Part shown: positions 45,036 to 54,095 of the stretch, piece after piece
How the letters are laid out: each line of letters opens with the position of its first letter
How positions within the stretch are numbered: the first letter of the stretch is position 1
Assembly (NCBI RefSeq): GCF_003008575.1
Contig: NZ_CP027667.1
Location: 372,001-436,000 of the forward strand
DNA length: 64,000 nt
Direction: 5' to 3'
From: Melaminivora suipulveris
GTDB taxonomy: Bacteria > Pseudomonadota > Gammaproteobacteria > Burkholderiales > Burkholderiaceae_C
Notes under the pieces: model-generated
Database searches by the model: none
The model's input: the letters and a program-made list of their open reading frames with translations, nothing else
Told to the model about the DNA's origin: nothing
Program-made: the position numbers and the translations under genes

Positions 45036-45478
45036 CACCGGGCTATGGCGTCGATGGCCAGCACGTAGCCGTGCACGCCGAAGCCGCACAGCACGGCGCG
45101 CGCCGCGGCGGACAGGTAGGAATGGTGGCGAAACGCCTCGCGCGCGTGCACGTTGCTGACGTGCAGCTCGACCAGCGGCACACCCGTGCCCTTGACGGCA
45201 TCGAGCAGTGCCACGCTGGTGTGGGTGTAGGCGGCGGCGTTCAGCACCAGCGCGGCCAGGCCGCCCTGGGCGTGCAGGCGGCCGGCCTCATGGATCCAGT
45301 CGACCAGCTCGCCCTCGTGGTTGCTCTGGCGAAAGACCAGCGCCAGGCCGTGGCGCTCGCACGCGTCGCGGCAGGATTGCTCGACGTCGGCCAGCGTCTG
45401 CGCGCCGTAGATGTGCGGCTCGCGCGTGCCCAGCAGGTTCAGGTTGGGGCCGTTGAGAACGAAGACGGTCTTGCGCAT
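45032..45478 (-). CDS. aroQ: 3-dehydroquinate dehydratase, type II
   Basis: This 148-residue dodecameric type II enzyme makes 3-dehydroshikimate in aromatic amino acid synthesis. The start [20 protein letters not shown], active-site Tyr in [17 protein letters not shown], and [20 protein letters not shown] with the catalytic His are conserved. It heads a leftward coupled operon with a hydrolase and arfB. In many bacteria it is followed by accB/accC instead, so this context differs. Confidence 0.96.
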   Translation of the reverse strand: MRKTVFVLNGPNLNLLGTREPHIYGAQTLADVEQSCRDACERHGLALVFRQSNHEGELVDWIHEAGRLHAQGGLAALVLNAAAYTHTSVALLDAVKGTGVPLVELHVSNVHAREAFRHHSYLSAAARAVLCGFGVHGYVLAIDAIARW

Positions 45479-45565
45479 GGGGCGAATGGGCGGTTGGCGG
45501 TGCGGGGATGCCGGGCGGGCGTCAGGCTCCCTGCGGCGGCGCCGCATTATCCCGCGCGCCTACGG

Positions 45566-45590
45566 CAAACGGCCCGCCAGGGCGGGCCGT
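45566..45590 (-). terminator. hairpin after the Tyr/Pro-rich gene
   Basis: A 10-bp perfect stem ACGGCCCGCC/GGCGGGCCGT has a 2-base loop; read leftward it continues TTTGCC. It lies 30 bases past the stop at 45620. The T-run is short, so termination may be partial. Confidence 0.6.
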
Positions 45591-45619
45591 CGAGAATGCC
45601 GGGCGGAGGAGGGAGCCGC

Positions 45620-45958
45620 TCAGCGCCAGTTGCGCCGGCCGTCCCAGCCGCGGTGCCCGTGCCAGTGCTGGTGGCCGTGCGGGCGCGGCACCACGTAGAC
45701 GGGCGGCGGGCGGTAGTACACCGGCGGCGGCGCGTAATACACCGGCGCCGGCGGGCGGTAGTACGCCGGCGGGGGGGTGTAGTACACCGGCGGCGGGGAC
45801 GCGTAGTACAGCGGGGCGCTGCTGGCGCCGACCACCACGCCGGGCACGCCGACGCCGATGGACCAGTGCACATCGCTGCGCGCCTGGGCGACGCCCGCGC
45901 CGGCCAGCAGCGCCAGCGCCAGGCCGGCCGTGGCCCACCAGGAACGATTTGCGGTCAT
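45620..45958 (-). CDS. Tyr/Pro-rich exported protein
   Basis: This 112-residue protein has a signal peptide (WWATAGLALALLAGAGVAQA), followed by a short domain (DVHWSIGVGVPGVVVGAS) and then about seven repeats of the type PPPxYY (for example YYTPPPAYYRPPAPVYYAPP), ending HWHGHRGWDGRRNWR. It is likely exported, and the repeats are probably disordered. It resembles YXWGXW/PXPVYY-type envelope proteins of unknown role. It is divergent from glnS. Confidence 0.72.
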   Translation of the reverse strand: MTANRSWWATAGLALALLAGAGVAQARSDVHWSIGVGVPGVVVGASSAPLYYASPPPVYYTPPPAYYRPPAPVYYAPPPVYYRPPPVYVVPRPHGHQHWHGHRGWDGRRNWR

Positions 45959-46174
45959 GACGGTTCTCCTTCGAGGGCGGCAGCGCCGCCGGTCACATGG
46001 AAACAGGGAATCTGACGAACACAACGCGCGAGGTGCCCGAAAGGATGGCACCAGTGTGCGGGTTTGTTGTTTCGGGACGTACGTTCGCGCGTCACCGCAT
46101 GTAACCGGCCCCTGTGCGCGGAGATGCCGACGCGGCCAGGGGGGCTTGGGCGCGGCCTCCCTAAAATCCCCACC

Positions 46175-47980
46175 ATGAGCACTTCCGCAGACAACGACAA
46201 CGTCCACAAACCCGGCAACTTCCTGCGCCAGATCATCGAAAACGATCTGCAGCGCGGCACGCATGCCCAGCGCCTGTGGGGCGGCAGCCCCGGCGACGCG
46301 CAGCACCACGCCCAGGGCGGCGTGGACCCGGCGCGCATCCGCACGCGCTTTCCGCCCGAGCCCAACGGCTACCTGCACGTGGGCCACGCCAAGAGCATCT
46401 GCGTGAACTTCGGCCTGGCGCGCGACTATGGCGGCACCTGCCACCTGCGCTTTGACGACACCAACCCGGAAAAGGAAGACCAGGAGTTCGTGGACGGCAT
46501 CATCGACGCCGTGCACTGGCTGGGCTTCGACTGGCAGGACCCGGAGGGCGGGAGGGAGAATCTGTACTGGGCCAGCAACTATTTCAACTTCATGTACCGC
46601 GCCGCCGAGTACCTGATCGAACGCGGCCTGGCCTACGTGGACGAACAGACGCCCGAAGAGATGCGCGCCAACCGGGGTGACTTCTCGCGCCCAGGTGTGG
46701 ACAGCCCGTACCGCGAGCGCGGCGTGGCCGAGAACCTGGCGCGCTTTCGCGAGATGAAGGATGGCAAGCTGCCCGATGGCGCCGCCGTGCTGCGCGCCAA
46801 AATCGACATGGCCAGCCACAACATCAACCTGCGCGACCCGGCGATCTACCGCATCAAGCACGCCGAGCACCACAACACCGGCAGCCAGTGGTGCATCTAC
46901 CCGATGTACACCTACGCCCACCCCATCGAGGACGCGCTGGAGCACATCACCCACAGCATCTGCACGCTGGAGTTCGAGGACCAGCGCCCGTTCTACGACT
47001 GGCTACTGGACCATTTGCGCGAGGGCGGTCTGATCGCCGCGCCCCAGCCGCGCCAGTACGAGTTCGCCCGGCTGAACCTGACCTACGTCGTCACCAGCAA
47101 GAGAAAGCTCAAGCACCTGGTGGACAGCGGCACCCTCACCGGCTGGGACGACCCGCGCATGCCGACCATCGTGGGCCTGCGCCGGCGCGGCTTCACGCCC
47201 GAGGCCATCCGCGATTTTTGCGAGCGCATCGGCGTGACCAAGGACTACGCCTGGATCGACTACGCGCTGCTGGAGGCCTGCCTGCGCGACGACCTGGAGG
47301 CGCGCGCGCACCGCGCCATGGTCGTGCTGGACCCGCTCAAGCTGGAGCTGACCAACTGGGCCGGTGTCTTCGGCTCGGCCGAGCATCTGGAACAGTGCGA
47401 GCTGCCCGCCCTGCCCCACGCGCAGGCGCAAGGCCAGGCCGCGCCCGTGCGCCGCCTCACGCTGGGCCGCGAGGTCTGGATCGAGCGCGAGGACTTCGCC
47501 GAGGAGCCGCCCAAGGGCTACAAGCGCCTGTACCCCGGCAACCGCGTGCGCCTCAAGGGCGGCTACGTCATCGAGTGCACGGGCTGCGAAAAGGATGAGC
47601 ACGGCAATGTGACCCGCGTGCTGGCCACCGTGGTGCCGGACACCAAGAGCGGCACGCCCGGCGCCGACAGCGTCAAGGTCAAGGCCGCCATCACCTGGGT
47701 GGGTGTGCAGGACGCCATCGCCGCCGAGGTTCGGCTGTACGACCGCCTGTTCACCGATCCGCAGCCGGACGCCGGCGGCAAGGACTATCTGGAGCTGCTC
47801 AACCCTGACAGCCTGAAGGTGGTCACCGCCTGGGTCGAGCCCTCGCTGGCCCGTGCGCAGCCGGACGACAAGTTCCAGTTCGAGCGTTTTGGCTACTTCG
47901 TGGCCGACCGCGAGGACCACAGCGCCGCGCGGCCGGTGTTCAATCGCATCGCCGGGTTGAAGGACTCGTGGGGCAAGTAA
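46175..47980 (+). CDS. glnS: glutaminyl-tRNA synthetase
   Basis: This 601-residue class I synthetase charges tRNA-Gln directly. The HIGH motif is PPEPNGYLHVGHAKSICVNF, LRFDDTNPEKEDQEFVDGI follows, and the KMSKS equivalent is VTSKRKLKHLVDSG. The C-terminal anticodon-binding barrels include REVWIEREDFAEEPPKGYKRL. It starts at MSTSADNDN with no visible ribosome site in the short gap, but the next Met is far into conserved sequence. Its length is slightly above E. coli GlnS (554). Confidence 0.96.
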   Translation: MSTSADNDNVHKPGNFLRQIIENDLQRGTHAQRLWGGSPGDAQHHAQGGVDPARIRTRFPPEPNGYLHVGHAKSICVNFGLARDYGGTCHLRFDDTNPEKEDQEFVDGIIDAVHWLGFDWQDPEGGRENLYWASNYFNFMYRAAEYLIERGLAYVDEQTPEEMRANRGDFSRPGVDSPYRERGVAENLARFREMKDGKLPDGAAVLRAKIDMASHNINLRDPAIYRIKHAEHHNTGSQWCIYPMYTYAHPIEDALEHITHSICTLEFEDQRPFYDWLLDHLREGGLIAAPQPRQYEFARLNLTYVVTSKRKLKHLVDSGTLTGWDDPRMPTIVGLRRRGFTPEAIRDFCERIGVTKDYAWIDYALLEACLRDDLEARAHRAMVVLDPLKLELTNWAGVFGSAEHLEQCELPALPHAQAQGQAAPVRRLTLGREVWIEREDFAEEPPKGYKRLYPGNRVRLKGGYVIECTGCEKDEHGNVTRVLATVVPDTKSGTPGADSVKVKAAITWVGVQDAIAAEVRLYDRLFTDPQPDAGGKDYLELLNPDSLKVVTAWVEPSLARAQPDDKFQFERFGYFVADREDHSAARPVFNRIAGLKDSWGK

Positions 47981-48068
47981 GCCCCGCCATACATAACCGC
48001 CCGTCTCCTACCTGCGGCGCGCTGCGGGCGGGTTACGGTCGGCGCACGTTTCAAACCCCGGAGAGCCC

Positions 48069-48914
48069 ATGCCCGCAGCCCATGCACCACTTGTCAAGAT
48101 TCTTTCCCTGCTCGGCCTCGCTGCCGCGCTGACGGCCTGCGCCGGCAACCAGACCGTGCCTTTCACTGGCACCGGCACACCCGCACAGTCCGGCCAGGTC
48201 GTGAGCAGTCCTGGCCCCGTTGCGCCCGCCTTGGCCACGCATGAATGGGAACTGGTCGCCATGACCGACGCCCAGGGCCGCAGCGATACCCGCTGGCGTC
48301 TGCCCGGCCAAGCGGCGCCGCGCCTGCTGTTCGCAGACGGCCGCGCAAACCTGCGCAACCTGTGCAACGCGGTCAGCGCCGGCTATACCGTGCAGGGCAA
48401 CCACCTGCAATGGCAGCCGGGCATCTCCACCCGGCGTGCCTGCGCCGACGTGCGGTTGATGGACCTGGAGCAGCGCATGGGGCAATCCCTGGCCGGCAGC
48501 GCCAGCTACGAAGTGCGCACCAATGCTGGCGGTCCGCCACTGCTGGTGCTGTACTTCGGCGACGGCAGCCGCTGGGAGTTGACTGGCAGCCCCACCGCGC
48601 AGACGCGCTACGGCGGCCCCGGCGAGCGCGTCTTCCTGGAGATCGCGCCCGAGCGCATGCCCTGCAGCCACGGCGCAATGGCCAACGCCCAGTGCCTGAA
48701 GGTGCGCGAGGTGCGCTTTGCCGACAACGGCGTACGCCAGGGCGCGGGCGCCTGGCAGCCGCTGTATGGAGAAATCGAGGGCTACACGCACCAGCCGGGT
48801 GTACGCAACGTCGTGCGGCTGAACCGCTTCCAGCGCCCGCAGCCGCTGCCCGCCGATGCCTCGGCGCAGGTCTATGTGCTGGACATGGTGGTCGAGACAG
48901 AACGCGTGCGCTGA
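48069..48914 (+). CDS. META/DUF4377 domain lipoprotein
   Basis: This 281-residue protein has a lipoprotein signal (ILSLLGLAAALTACAG), so the mature protein starts at Cys24 or so and should be lipid-anchored. A META-like domain (HEWELVAMTDAQGRSDTRW...) is followed by a DUF4377-like C-terminal part with MPCSHGAMANAQCLKVREVRF and paired cysteines. Both are found in stress-response lipoproteins. It follows glnS by 88 bases. Confidence 0.8.
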   Translation: MPAAHAPLVKILSLLGLAAALTACAGNQTVPFTGTGTPAQSGQVVSSPGPVAPALATHEWELVAMTDAQGRSDTRWRLPGQAAPRLLFADGRANLRNLCNAVSAGYTVQGNHLQWQPGISTRRACADVRLMDLEQRMGQSLAGSASYEVRTNAGGPPLLVLYFGDGSRWELTGSPTAQTRYGGPGERVFLEIAPERMPCSHGAMANAQCLKVREVRFADNGVRQGAGAWQPLYGEIEGYTHQPGVRNVVRLNRFQRPQPLPADASAQVYVLDMVVETERVR

Positions 48915-48921
48915 GGCATAA

Positions 48922-48992
48922 AAACGCCGACTCGGGGCCAAAAACCCCTTCAGCCGGCGTCTTTCAAGCGTAGTTAGCTATATTTTTTATAG
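48922..48992 (-). repeat. dispersed repeat forming a terminator between META lipoprotein and aspA
   Basis: Read leftward it has AAAATATAGCTAACTACGC, then GACGCCGGCTGAAGGGG, a GGCCCCGAGTCGGCG return arm, and a run of T. The CGCCG core is thus folded against a second CGGCG to make a stem, followed by five T on the minus strand. It lies between convergent genes and probably terminates aspA. Confidence 0.75.
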
Positions 48993-49001
48993 CAAAAGGA
49001 A

Positions 49002-50405
49002 TCAGCTGGCGGTCGTCAGCGCCCCGCATTGCGTGAGGCGCTCGGCCACCAGCAGCTTGGCCATCTCGCCCTGGCTCATGATGCCCAGGTCCTCGGCGAT
49101 CTGGGCGATCGGCTTGCCGGTGGCAATCGCCGCCTTGGCGATCGAGGCGGCTTTTTCGTAGCCGATCAGCGGGTTGAGCGCGGTCACCAGCGTGACCGAG
49201 GCGGCTATGCGCTGGCCCAGCAGGTCGTGGTTGGCGACGATGCCTTCCACGCAGTTGACCTGCAGCGTATGGCAGGCCTGGCTCAGGTGGCGCAGGCTCT
49301 TGTGCAGCGCCCAGGCGATCAGCGGCTCGAAGGCGTTGAGCTGCAGTTGCCCGGCCTCGGCCGACATGGTGATGGCTGCGTCGTTGCCGATGACTTCGAA
49401 GCAGACCTGGTTCATGACTTCCGGGATGACCGGGTTGACCTTGCCCGGCATGATGGACGAGCCCGCCTGGCGCGCCGGCAGCCTGATGTCGCACACGCCG
49501 GCCTGCGGGCCGGACGACAGCAGGCGCAGGTCGTTGCTGATCTTGGACAATTTGGCGGCAATGCGCTTCAAGACGCCGGAAATATCGACAAAAGCGCCGG
49601 TATCGGACGTGGCGGCGATCAGGTTGCCGGCGGCCTTGACCGGAACGCCCGACAGCTCGGCCAGCTTGGGCGTGACCACATCGACATAGCCCACCGGTGC
49701 GTTGATGCCGGTGCCGATGGCGGTGCCGCCCATGTTGATCTCGCACATCAGGTAGGCGGACTCGCGCAGGCGGCGCTCATCATCCTGGACCATGCTGGCA
49801 AAAGCCTCGAACTCCTGGCCCAGCGTCATGGGCACGGCGTCCTGCAGCTGCGTGCGGCCGATCTTCAGCACGGGGGCGAACTCGCGCGCCTTGGCTTCAA
49901 AAGCACCGCGCAGTTGCGCCAGCGACGCGAGCAGCGTCTGGATGCCGAACCAGGTCGCCATCTTGACGGCCGTGGGATAGGTGTCGTTGGTGCTTTGCGA
50001 GGCATTGACGTGGTCGTTGGGGTGGATCACGTCGTAGCGGCCCTTGTCCAGGCCCAGGTGCTCCAGTGCGCGGTTGGCGATGACCTCGTTGGCATTCATG
50101 TTGGTCGAGGTGCCGGCGCCGCCCTGGATCACGTCGGTGACGAACTGGTCGTGCAGTTGCCCGGCGATCAGGTCGTCGCAGGCGCGCGAGATGGCTTCCG
50201 TCTGCTGCTGGGTGAGCGCGCCGAGCTGGTGGTTGGCGTGCGCCGCGGCCTTCTTGACGAAGGCGAACGCCCGGATCAGCTCGGGCATCTGCGCCACGGT
50301 GTGGCCGGTGATGGGGAAGTTCTCCACCGCGCGCGCCGTGTGCACGCCCCAGTAGGCGTCGGGGGGGATGGTCTTGGGGCCGAGGAAGTCCTGTTCTTGG
50401 CGCAT
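49002..50405 (-). CDS. aspA: aspartate ammonia-lyase
   Basis: This 467-residue fumarase/aspartase-superfamily lyase converts aspartate to fumarate and ammonia. The signature GSSIMPGKVNPVIPE, AGTSTNMNANEVIANRA, and VIHPNDHVNASQSTNDTYPTA define the family. It is ATG-started at MRQEQDFLGPKTIPPDAYWG. Length and overall pattern favour aspartase over class II fumarase, which the MRQEQDFLG start also supports. It is monocistronic. Confidence 0.9.
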   Translation of the reverse strand: MRQEQDFLGPKTIPPDAYWGVHTARAVENFPITGHTVAQMPELIRAFAFVKKAAAHANHQLGALTQQQTEAISRACDDLIAGQLHDQFVTDVIQGGAGTSTNMNANEVIANRALEHLGLDKGRYDVIHPNDHVNASQSTNDTYPTAVKMATWFGIQTLLASLAQLRGAFEAKAREFAPVLKIGRTQLQDAVPMTLGQEFEAFASMVQDDERRLRESAYLMCEINMGGTAIGTGINAPVGYVDVVTPKLAELSGVPVKAAGNLIAATSDTGAFVDISGVLKRIAAKLSKISNDLRLLSSGPQAGVCDIRLPARQAGSSIMPGKVNPVIPEVMNQVCFEVIGNDAAITMSAEAGQLQLNAFEPLIAWALHKSLRHLSQACHTLQVNCVEGIVANHDLLGQRIAASVTLVTALNPLIGYEKAASIAKAAIATGKPIAQIAEDLGIMSQGEMAKLLVAERLTQCGALTTAS

Positions 50406-50761
50406 GGTCGAAAAGTGCTGGCTGAAGGGTTGAAAATCTGAGCGGCCCTGGCTGGGCGACGCTGGCGCGTGCCATGGCCGGGCGCAAATGCCGTTTGCGG
50501 GTCGCCGCGCGCCTCTTGGGCTGCGCTGGCGCTGCAGCTGCGGCGCCGCGCGGTGTGCGCGCGGCTTTCCGCCTGTGGAAATGCCCTGTCGGCGTCTCGC
50601 GCGGATGGCGCGGCGCCGCACAGGGCATGAGGCGCGATTATGACCCAATGCACACGCGATGCATGACGTTATCGACCAAGCGCATAACCCGGCCATTTCA
50701 GCGCCTCGACCGAGGCGCTTCTAAACTGCTGCGGCGCGTAGCTTTCGCCGTGCCGAACCCC
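50406..50761. other. divergent intergenic region
   Basis: This 356-base gap separates aspA and the pseudouridine synthase, which diverge. It is GC-rich, with no protein-like frame that beats chance. It must hold both promoters; a GACGTTATCGACC stretch near 50,670 is a weak candidate. I see no repeat, riboswitch or strong operator. Confidence 0.35.
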
Positions 50762-51373
50762 ATGAACCAACGTCCCCCACGCCCAGGCGCCACGGCGCCG
50801 ATCAGCGGCCCCAGCTCGCCGACAGGTCCGCGGCTGCTGCGCTTTTTCAAACCCTGGGGCGTCCTCAGCCAGTTCACCGCCGAGGGGCGCTGGCGCGGCC
50901 TGAAGGAGTTCATCGACGTGCCGCGCGTGCATGTGGCCGGGCGGCTCGATGCCGACAGCGAAGGCCTGCTGCTCCTGACCGACGACGGCCGGCTGCAGGC
51001 GCGCATCAGCGATCCGCGCCACAAGATGGCCAAGACCTATTGGGTGCAGGTCGAGGGCCTGCCCGGCGAGGAAGCGCTGGCGCGGCTGCGCAGCGGCGTG
51101 CGGCTCAGCGACGGCCCCACCCTGCCCGCCCAGGCACGGCGCCTGCCCCGGCCGCCGGCCCTGCCGCCACGCGATCCCCCCATCCGCGTGCGTCACAGCG
51201 TGCCCGACTGCTGGATCGAGCTGACCCTGCGCGAGGGGCGCAATCGCCAGGTGCGACGTATGACGGCCGCTGTCGGCCATCCAACGCTGCGCCTGGTGCG
51301 CGCGGCCATCGGGCCCTATACCCTGGACGGGCTGGAGTCAGGGCAGTGGCTGGACGCGCCGCTGCCCCCCTGA
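50762..51373 (+). CDS. 23S rRNA pseudouridine synthase (RluE/RsuA-type)
   Basis: This 203-residue synthase lacks the S4 domain, as RluE does. It has the catalytic Asp in AGRLDADSEGLLLLTDDGRL and conserved RQVRRMTAAVGHPTLRLVR. E. coli RluE makes pseudouridine 2457 of 23S rRNA; the exact target here is inferred. About 25 extra Pro-rich residues precede the domain. Confidence 0.87.
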   Translation: MNQRPPRPGATAPISGPSSPTGPRLLRFFKPWGVLSQFTAEGRWRGLKEFIDVPRVHVAGRLDADSEGLLLLTDDGRLQARISDPRHKMAKTYWVQVEGLPGEEALARLRSGVRLSDGPTLPAQARRLPRPPALPPRDPPIRVRHSVPDCWIELTLREGRNRQVRRMTAAVGHPTLRLVRAAIGPYTLDGLESGQWLDAPLPP

Positions 51374-51429
51374 CGCCCGCGCAGCAGGCCACCCGCCCGG
51401 CAGCCCCGCCGGCGGGGCTGATGGAGGGG

Positions 51430-52308
51430 TCAGCGCCGCGCGCGGCGCAATTGCAGCGCGCCGTCGAACACCAGCAGCGCCACGGCGGCGAAGATCGGCC
51501 CATAGGTCGGCCACTGCTGCGGCGCGATGGCCTCGCCCAGCGCCAGCGCGACGAGAGCCAGCAACACCGGCTCGACATAGCTCAGCAGCCCGAACAGCGC
51601 CAGCGGCAGCAACCGCGCCGCCGCCATGTACAGCGCCAGCGCCACGGCGCTGATCAGGCCCAGCACCGGCACCATGCCCCACAGGTGCGCGTGCTGCGCC
51701 ACGACAGCCGTGGACGCGGGCGCGCGCAGCACGAACCACAGCGCCGCGGGCAGCAGCAGCGTCATATCCAGCCAATGCCCGCCCAGATGGTCGCTGCGCA
51801 GGCGTCGGCGCATCACGAAATACAGCGTATAGCCCAGCGCCACCAGCCAGGTCTCCCAGGCCATGCCGCCCGAGCGCAGCACTTCGTGCGCGACACCGGT
51901 AGCCGCCAGGGCCGCGGCGCACCATTGCAGTGCCGAGAGCCGCTCGGCAAACAGCAACCGCCCGGCCAGCACCATGACCAGCGGCAGCAAAAAATACCCC
52001 AGCGACACCGGCAGCGCCCGCCCGTGCAGCGGCGCCCACAGAAACAGCCACAGCTGCACACCCAGCAGCGCCGCGCTGGCCACCAGCCCCACGGCCAGCA
52101 GCGGCTGGCGCCGCACGCGCAAGGCCAGCAGGCGCACACGCGGCCACTGGCCCAGCGCCAGCAGCAGTGTGGTGGTGAAGGGCAGCGTGGCCAGCACGCG
52201 CCAGCCGAAGATCTGCTCGCCGTCCAGCGGCGCCAGAAACGGTGCCATGTAATACATGGCACCAAACAGCACGGACGCCGCGATGGACGCGGCCAGGCCT
52301 TTGATCAC
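51430..52308 (-). CDS. EamA/RarD-type transporter
   Basis: This 292-residue inner-membrane protein has ten predicted helices in two EamA halves, for example LAASIAASVLFGAMYYMAPF and LFGLLSYVEPVLLALVALAL. The layout resembles RarD, a drug/metabolite exporter-like protein of unknown substrate. The likely start is GTG 52308 (read as Met, IKGLAASIAAS), which gives the family N-terminus. Longer in-frame starts run into low-complexity sequence. Confidence 0.85.
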   Translation of the reverse strand: MIKGLAASIAASVLFGAMYYMAPFLAPLDGEQIFGWRVLATLPFTTTLLLALGQWPRVRLLALRVRRQPLLAVGLVASAALLGVQLWLFLWAPLHGRALPVSLGYFLLPLVMVLAGRLLFAERLSALQWCAAALAATGVAHEVLRSGGMAWETWLVALGYTLYFVMRRRLRSDHLGGHWLDMTLLLPAALWFVLRAPASTAVVAQHAHLWGMVPVLGLISAVALALYMAAARLLPLALFGLLSYVEPVLLALVALALGEAIAPQQWPTYGPIFAAVALLVFDGALQLRRARR

Positions 52309-52514
52309 GGAAACAGTCGGGCTTGTGGAAAAGGGGCGGAGCGGGGCGTGGCGCAGGTGAAGCGGCGCGCGCCGGAGAAGGACGGCCCGCCACGGCGGGC
52401 GCGGCATTATCAGGCCGCACAATCACGGGCCGCGATCGCCGCACCCCGGCGCGCCCGCGTTTTGCAGCGGCCGCCGCGCCGCGCTGCTTTTGTCCGCCAG
52501 CCGTTTCCCTTGAA

Positions 52515-52952
52515 ATGTCTTCCGCCGCCTTGCTCTGCCTGGTCATCGCCGTCGGCGATGGCGACACCCTCACGGTGCGCTGCGGCGCGCGCCGCCCAGA
52601 GCGCGTGCGCGTGGTGGCCATCGATGCGCCCGAGCTGCGCCAGGCCTGGGGCCGCCAGGCGCGCGAGAACCTGGTGCGCCTGTGCTTTCGCCAGCGCGCC
52701 GAGGTCTACAGCCTGGCGCGCGACGCCTACGGCCGGCGTCTGGCGCAGGTGCGCTGCGCCGGCAAGGACGTGGCCCAGGCCCAGGTGGGCGCGGGCCTGG
52801 CCTGGGTCTACACGCGCCAGCCGGCGCAATACGGGGACCTGGCCGCCCTGCAGCAGCGCGCGCAGGCGGCGCGCCTGGGGCTGTGGTCGCAGGCGCGGCC
52901 CATGGCGCCGTGGGAGTACCGGCGCCGCTACCCGGCCAAACCGCGCAACTGA
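52515..52952 (+). CDS. thermonuclease-fold (SNase) protein
   Basis: This 145-residue protein has the staphylococcal nuclease fold. GDGDTLTV and ERVRVVAIDAPE carry calcium-binding Asp residues, GRQARENLVRLCF follows, and RRLAQVRCAGKDVAQAQVGAGLAWVYTR has the second Arg. The N-terminal SSAALLCLVIAV is weakly hydrophobic and may be a poor signal peptide. The product probably degrades nucleic acids. It lies 10 bases from convergent ddh. Confidence 0.85.
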   Translation: MSSAALLCLVIAVGDGDTLTVRCGARRPERVRVVAIDAPELRQAWGRQARENLVRLCFRQRAEVYSLARDAYGRRLAQVRCAGKDVAQAQVGAGLAWVYTRQPAQYGDLAALQQRAQAARLGLWSQARPMAPWEYRRRYPAKPRN

Positions 52953-52962
52953 CGGCGCGCGA

Positions 52963-53964
52963 TCAGAGCAGATCGGCGCGCAGTTCCGCCGCGCTGCGCG
53001 GCGACAGCAGGCCCGGCGCCACGTCGAACACCGTCTTGCAGCCGTGCTGGCCAGCGCGGTGCAGGCGGTGCACGGCGCGCGCGTAGGCCACCAGCACGGC
53101 GGCGGTGAACTCGGGGTTGCTGTCCAGCTTCAGGCCGTATTCGATGACCTGCTGCACGCCGTCCGAGGTGTTGCCGCTGCGGATCACGAAGCCGCCGTGC
53201 GGCATGGCCGAGTGCTCGCGCGCCAGCTCCTGGGCGCTGATGAAGTTCACCGTGGTGTCGTACTCGTCGAAATAGTGCGGCATGCCCACGATGGCGCTGC
53301 GCACGGCCTCCTGGTCGGCACCGTCCTTGAGCACCACGAAGCATTCGCGGCGGTGCTTTTCGCGCGTGGTGAGCTGTGGGCGCGTGCCGCTGCGCACCTG
53401 CTCCACCGCCGCGTCGATCGGGATGGTGTACTGCACGCCGCCGGCCACACCGGGCACACGGCGGATGGCATCCGAGTGGCCCTGGCTCAGGCCCTTGCCC
53501 CAGAAGGTGTAGGTGGCGCCATCGGGCAGCAGCGCCTCGCCCATCAGGCGGTTCAGCGAGAACATGCCCGGATCCCAGCCGGCGGAGATCAGCGCCGTGG
53601 TCTTGCCGCCCTGCGCGGCGGCGTCGACGGCGGCGAAATGCCCGGGGATGCGCGCGTGCGTGTCAAAGCTGTCGACCAGGCAAAAGCGCGCCGCCAGCTG
53701 CGGGCTCTGTTCGGGCAGGTCGTCCTTGGAGCCGCCGCACAGGATCAGCACGTCCACTTGGTCGCCATGCGCCGCCAGCTCGTCCATGCGGTACACCGGC
53801 ACGTCCTTGCCCTGGGGCTTCAACTGATCCGGATCGCGGCGGGTGTAGATGCCGGCGGCACGCATGTCGGGGTTGCGGGCAATCGCCGCCTCAACGCCAC
53901 GGCCCAGGTTGCCGTAGCCGACGATGCCGATGCGGATGGGTTGCGTGCTGGGGTGCTGATCCAT
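52963..53964 (-). CDS. ddh: meso-diaminopimelate dehydrogenase
   Basis: This 333-residue NADPH-dependent dehydrogenase makes meso-diaminopimelate from tetrahydrodipicolinate in one step. The nucleotide motif IRIGIVGYGNLGRGVE is at residues 10-25, and LISAGWDPGMFSLNR and YTFWGKGLSQGHSDAIRRVPG carry substrate contacts. This single-step route bypasses the succinylase branch and is uncommon in proteobacteria. Whether the usual Dap genes also exist cannot be seen. It stands alone. Confidence 0.93.
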   Translation of the reverse strand: MDQHPSTQPIRIGIVGYGNLGRGVEAAIARNPDMRAAGIYTRRDPDQLKPQGKDVPVYRMDELAAHGDQVDVLILCGGSKDDLPEQSPQLAARFCLVDSFDTHARIPGHFAAVDAAAQGGKTTALISAGWDPGMFSLNRLMGEALLPDGATYTFWGKGLSQGHSDAIRRVPGVAGGVQYTIPIDAAVEQVRSGTRPQLTTREKHRRECFVVLKDGADQEAVRSAIVGMPHYFDEYDTTVNFISAQELAREHSAMPHGGFVIRSGNTSDGVQQVIEYGLKLDSNPEFTAAVLVAYARAVHRLHRAGQHGCKTVFDVAPGLLSPRSAAELRADLL

Positions 53965-54039
53965 GATGGACGTCTTTCAGTGGAGGGAAAGCGAAGAAAC
54001 GCGCGACGGGCGTGCGCCGCTGACAGCGCCGCGCCCTTC

Positions 54040-54095
54040 AAAAATGATAGCTACAGACGATTGATTCACGCCGGCTGACGGCATTTTTTGCTTAA
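54040..54095 (+). repeat. dispersed 55-bp repeat at the end of the DHH gene
   Basis: The + strand reads AAAATGATAGCTACAGACG, then ATTGATTCACGCCGGCTGAC, then GGCATTTTTTGCTTAAA. It is near-consensus. Its TTAAA tail provides the stop codon (TAA, read leftward) of the DHH phosphoesterase. Confidence 0.92.
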
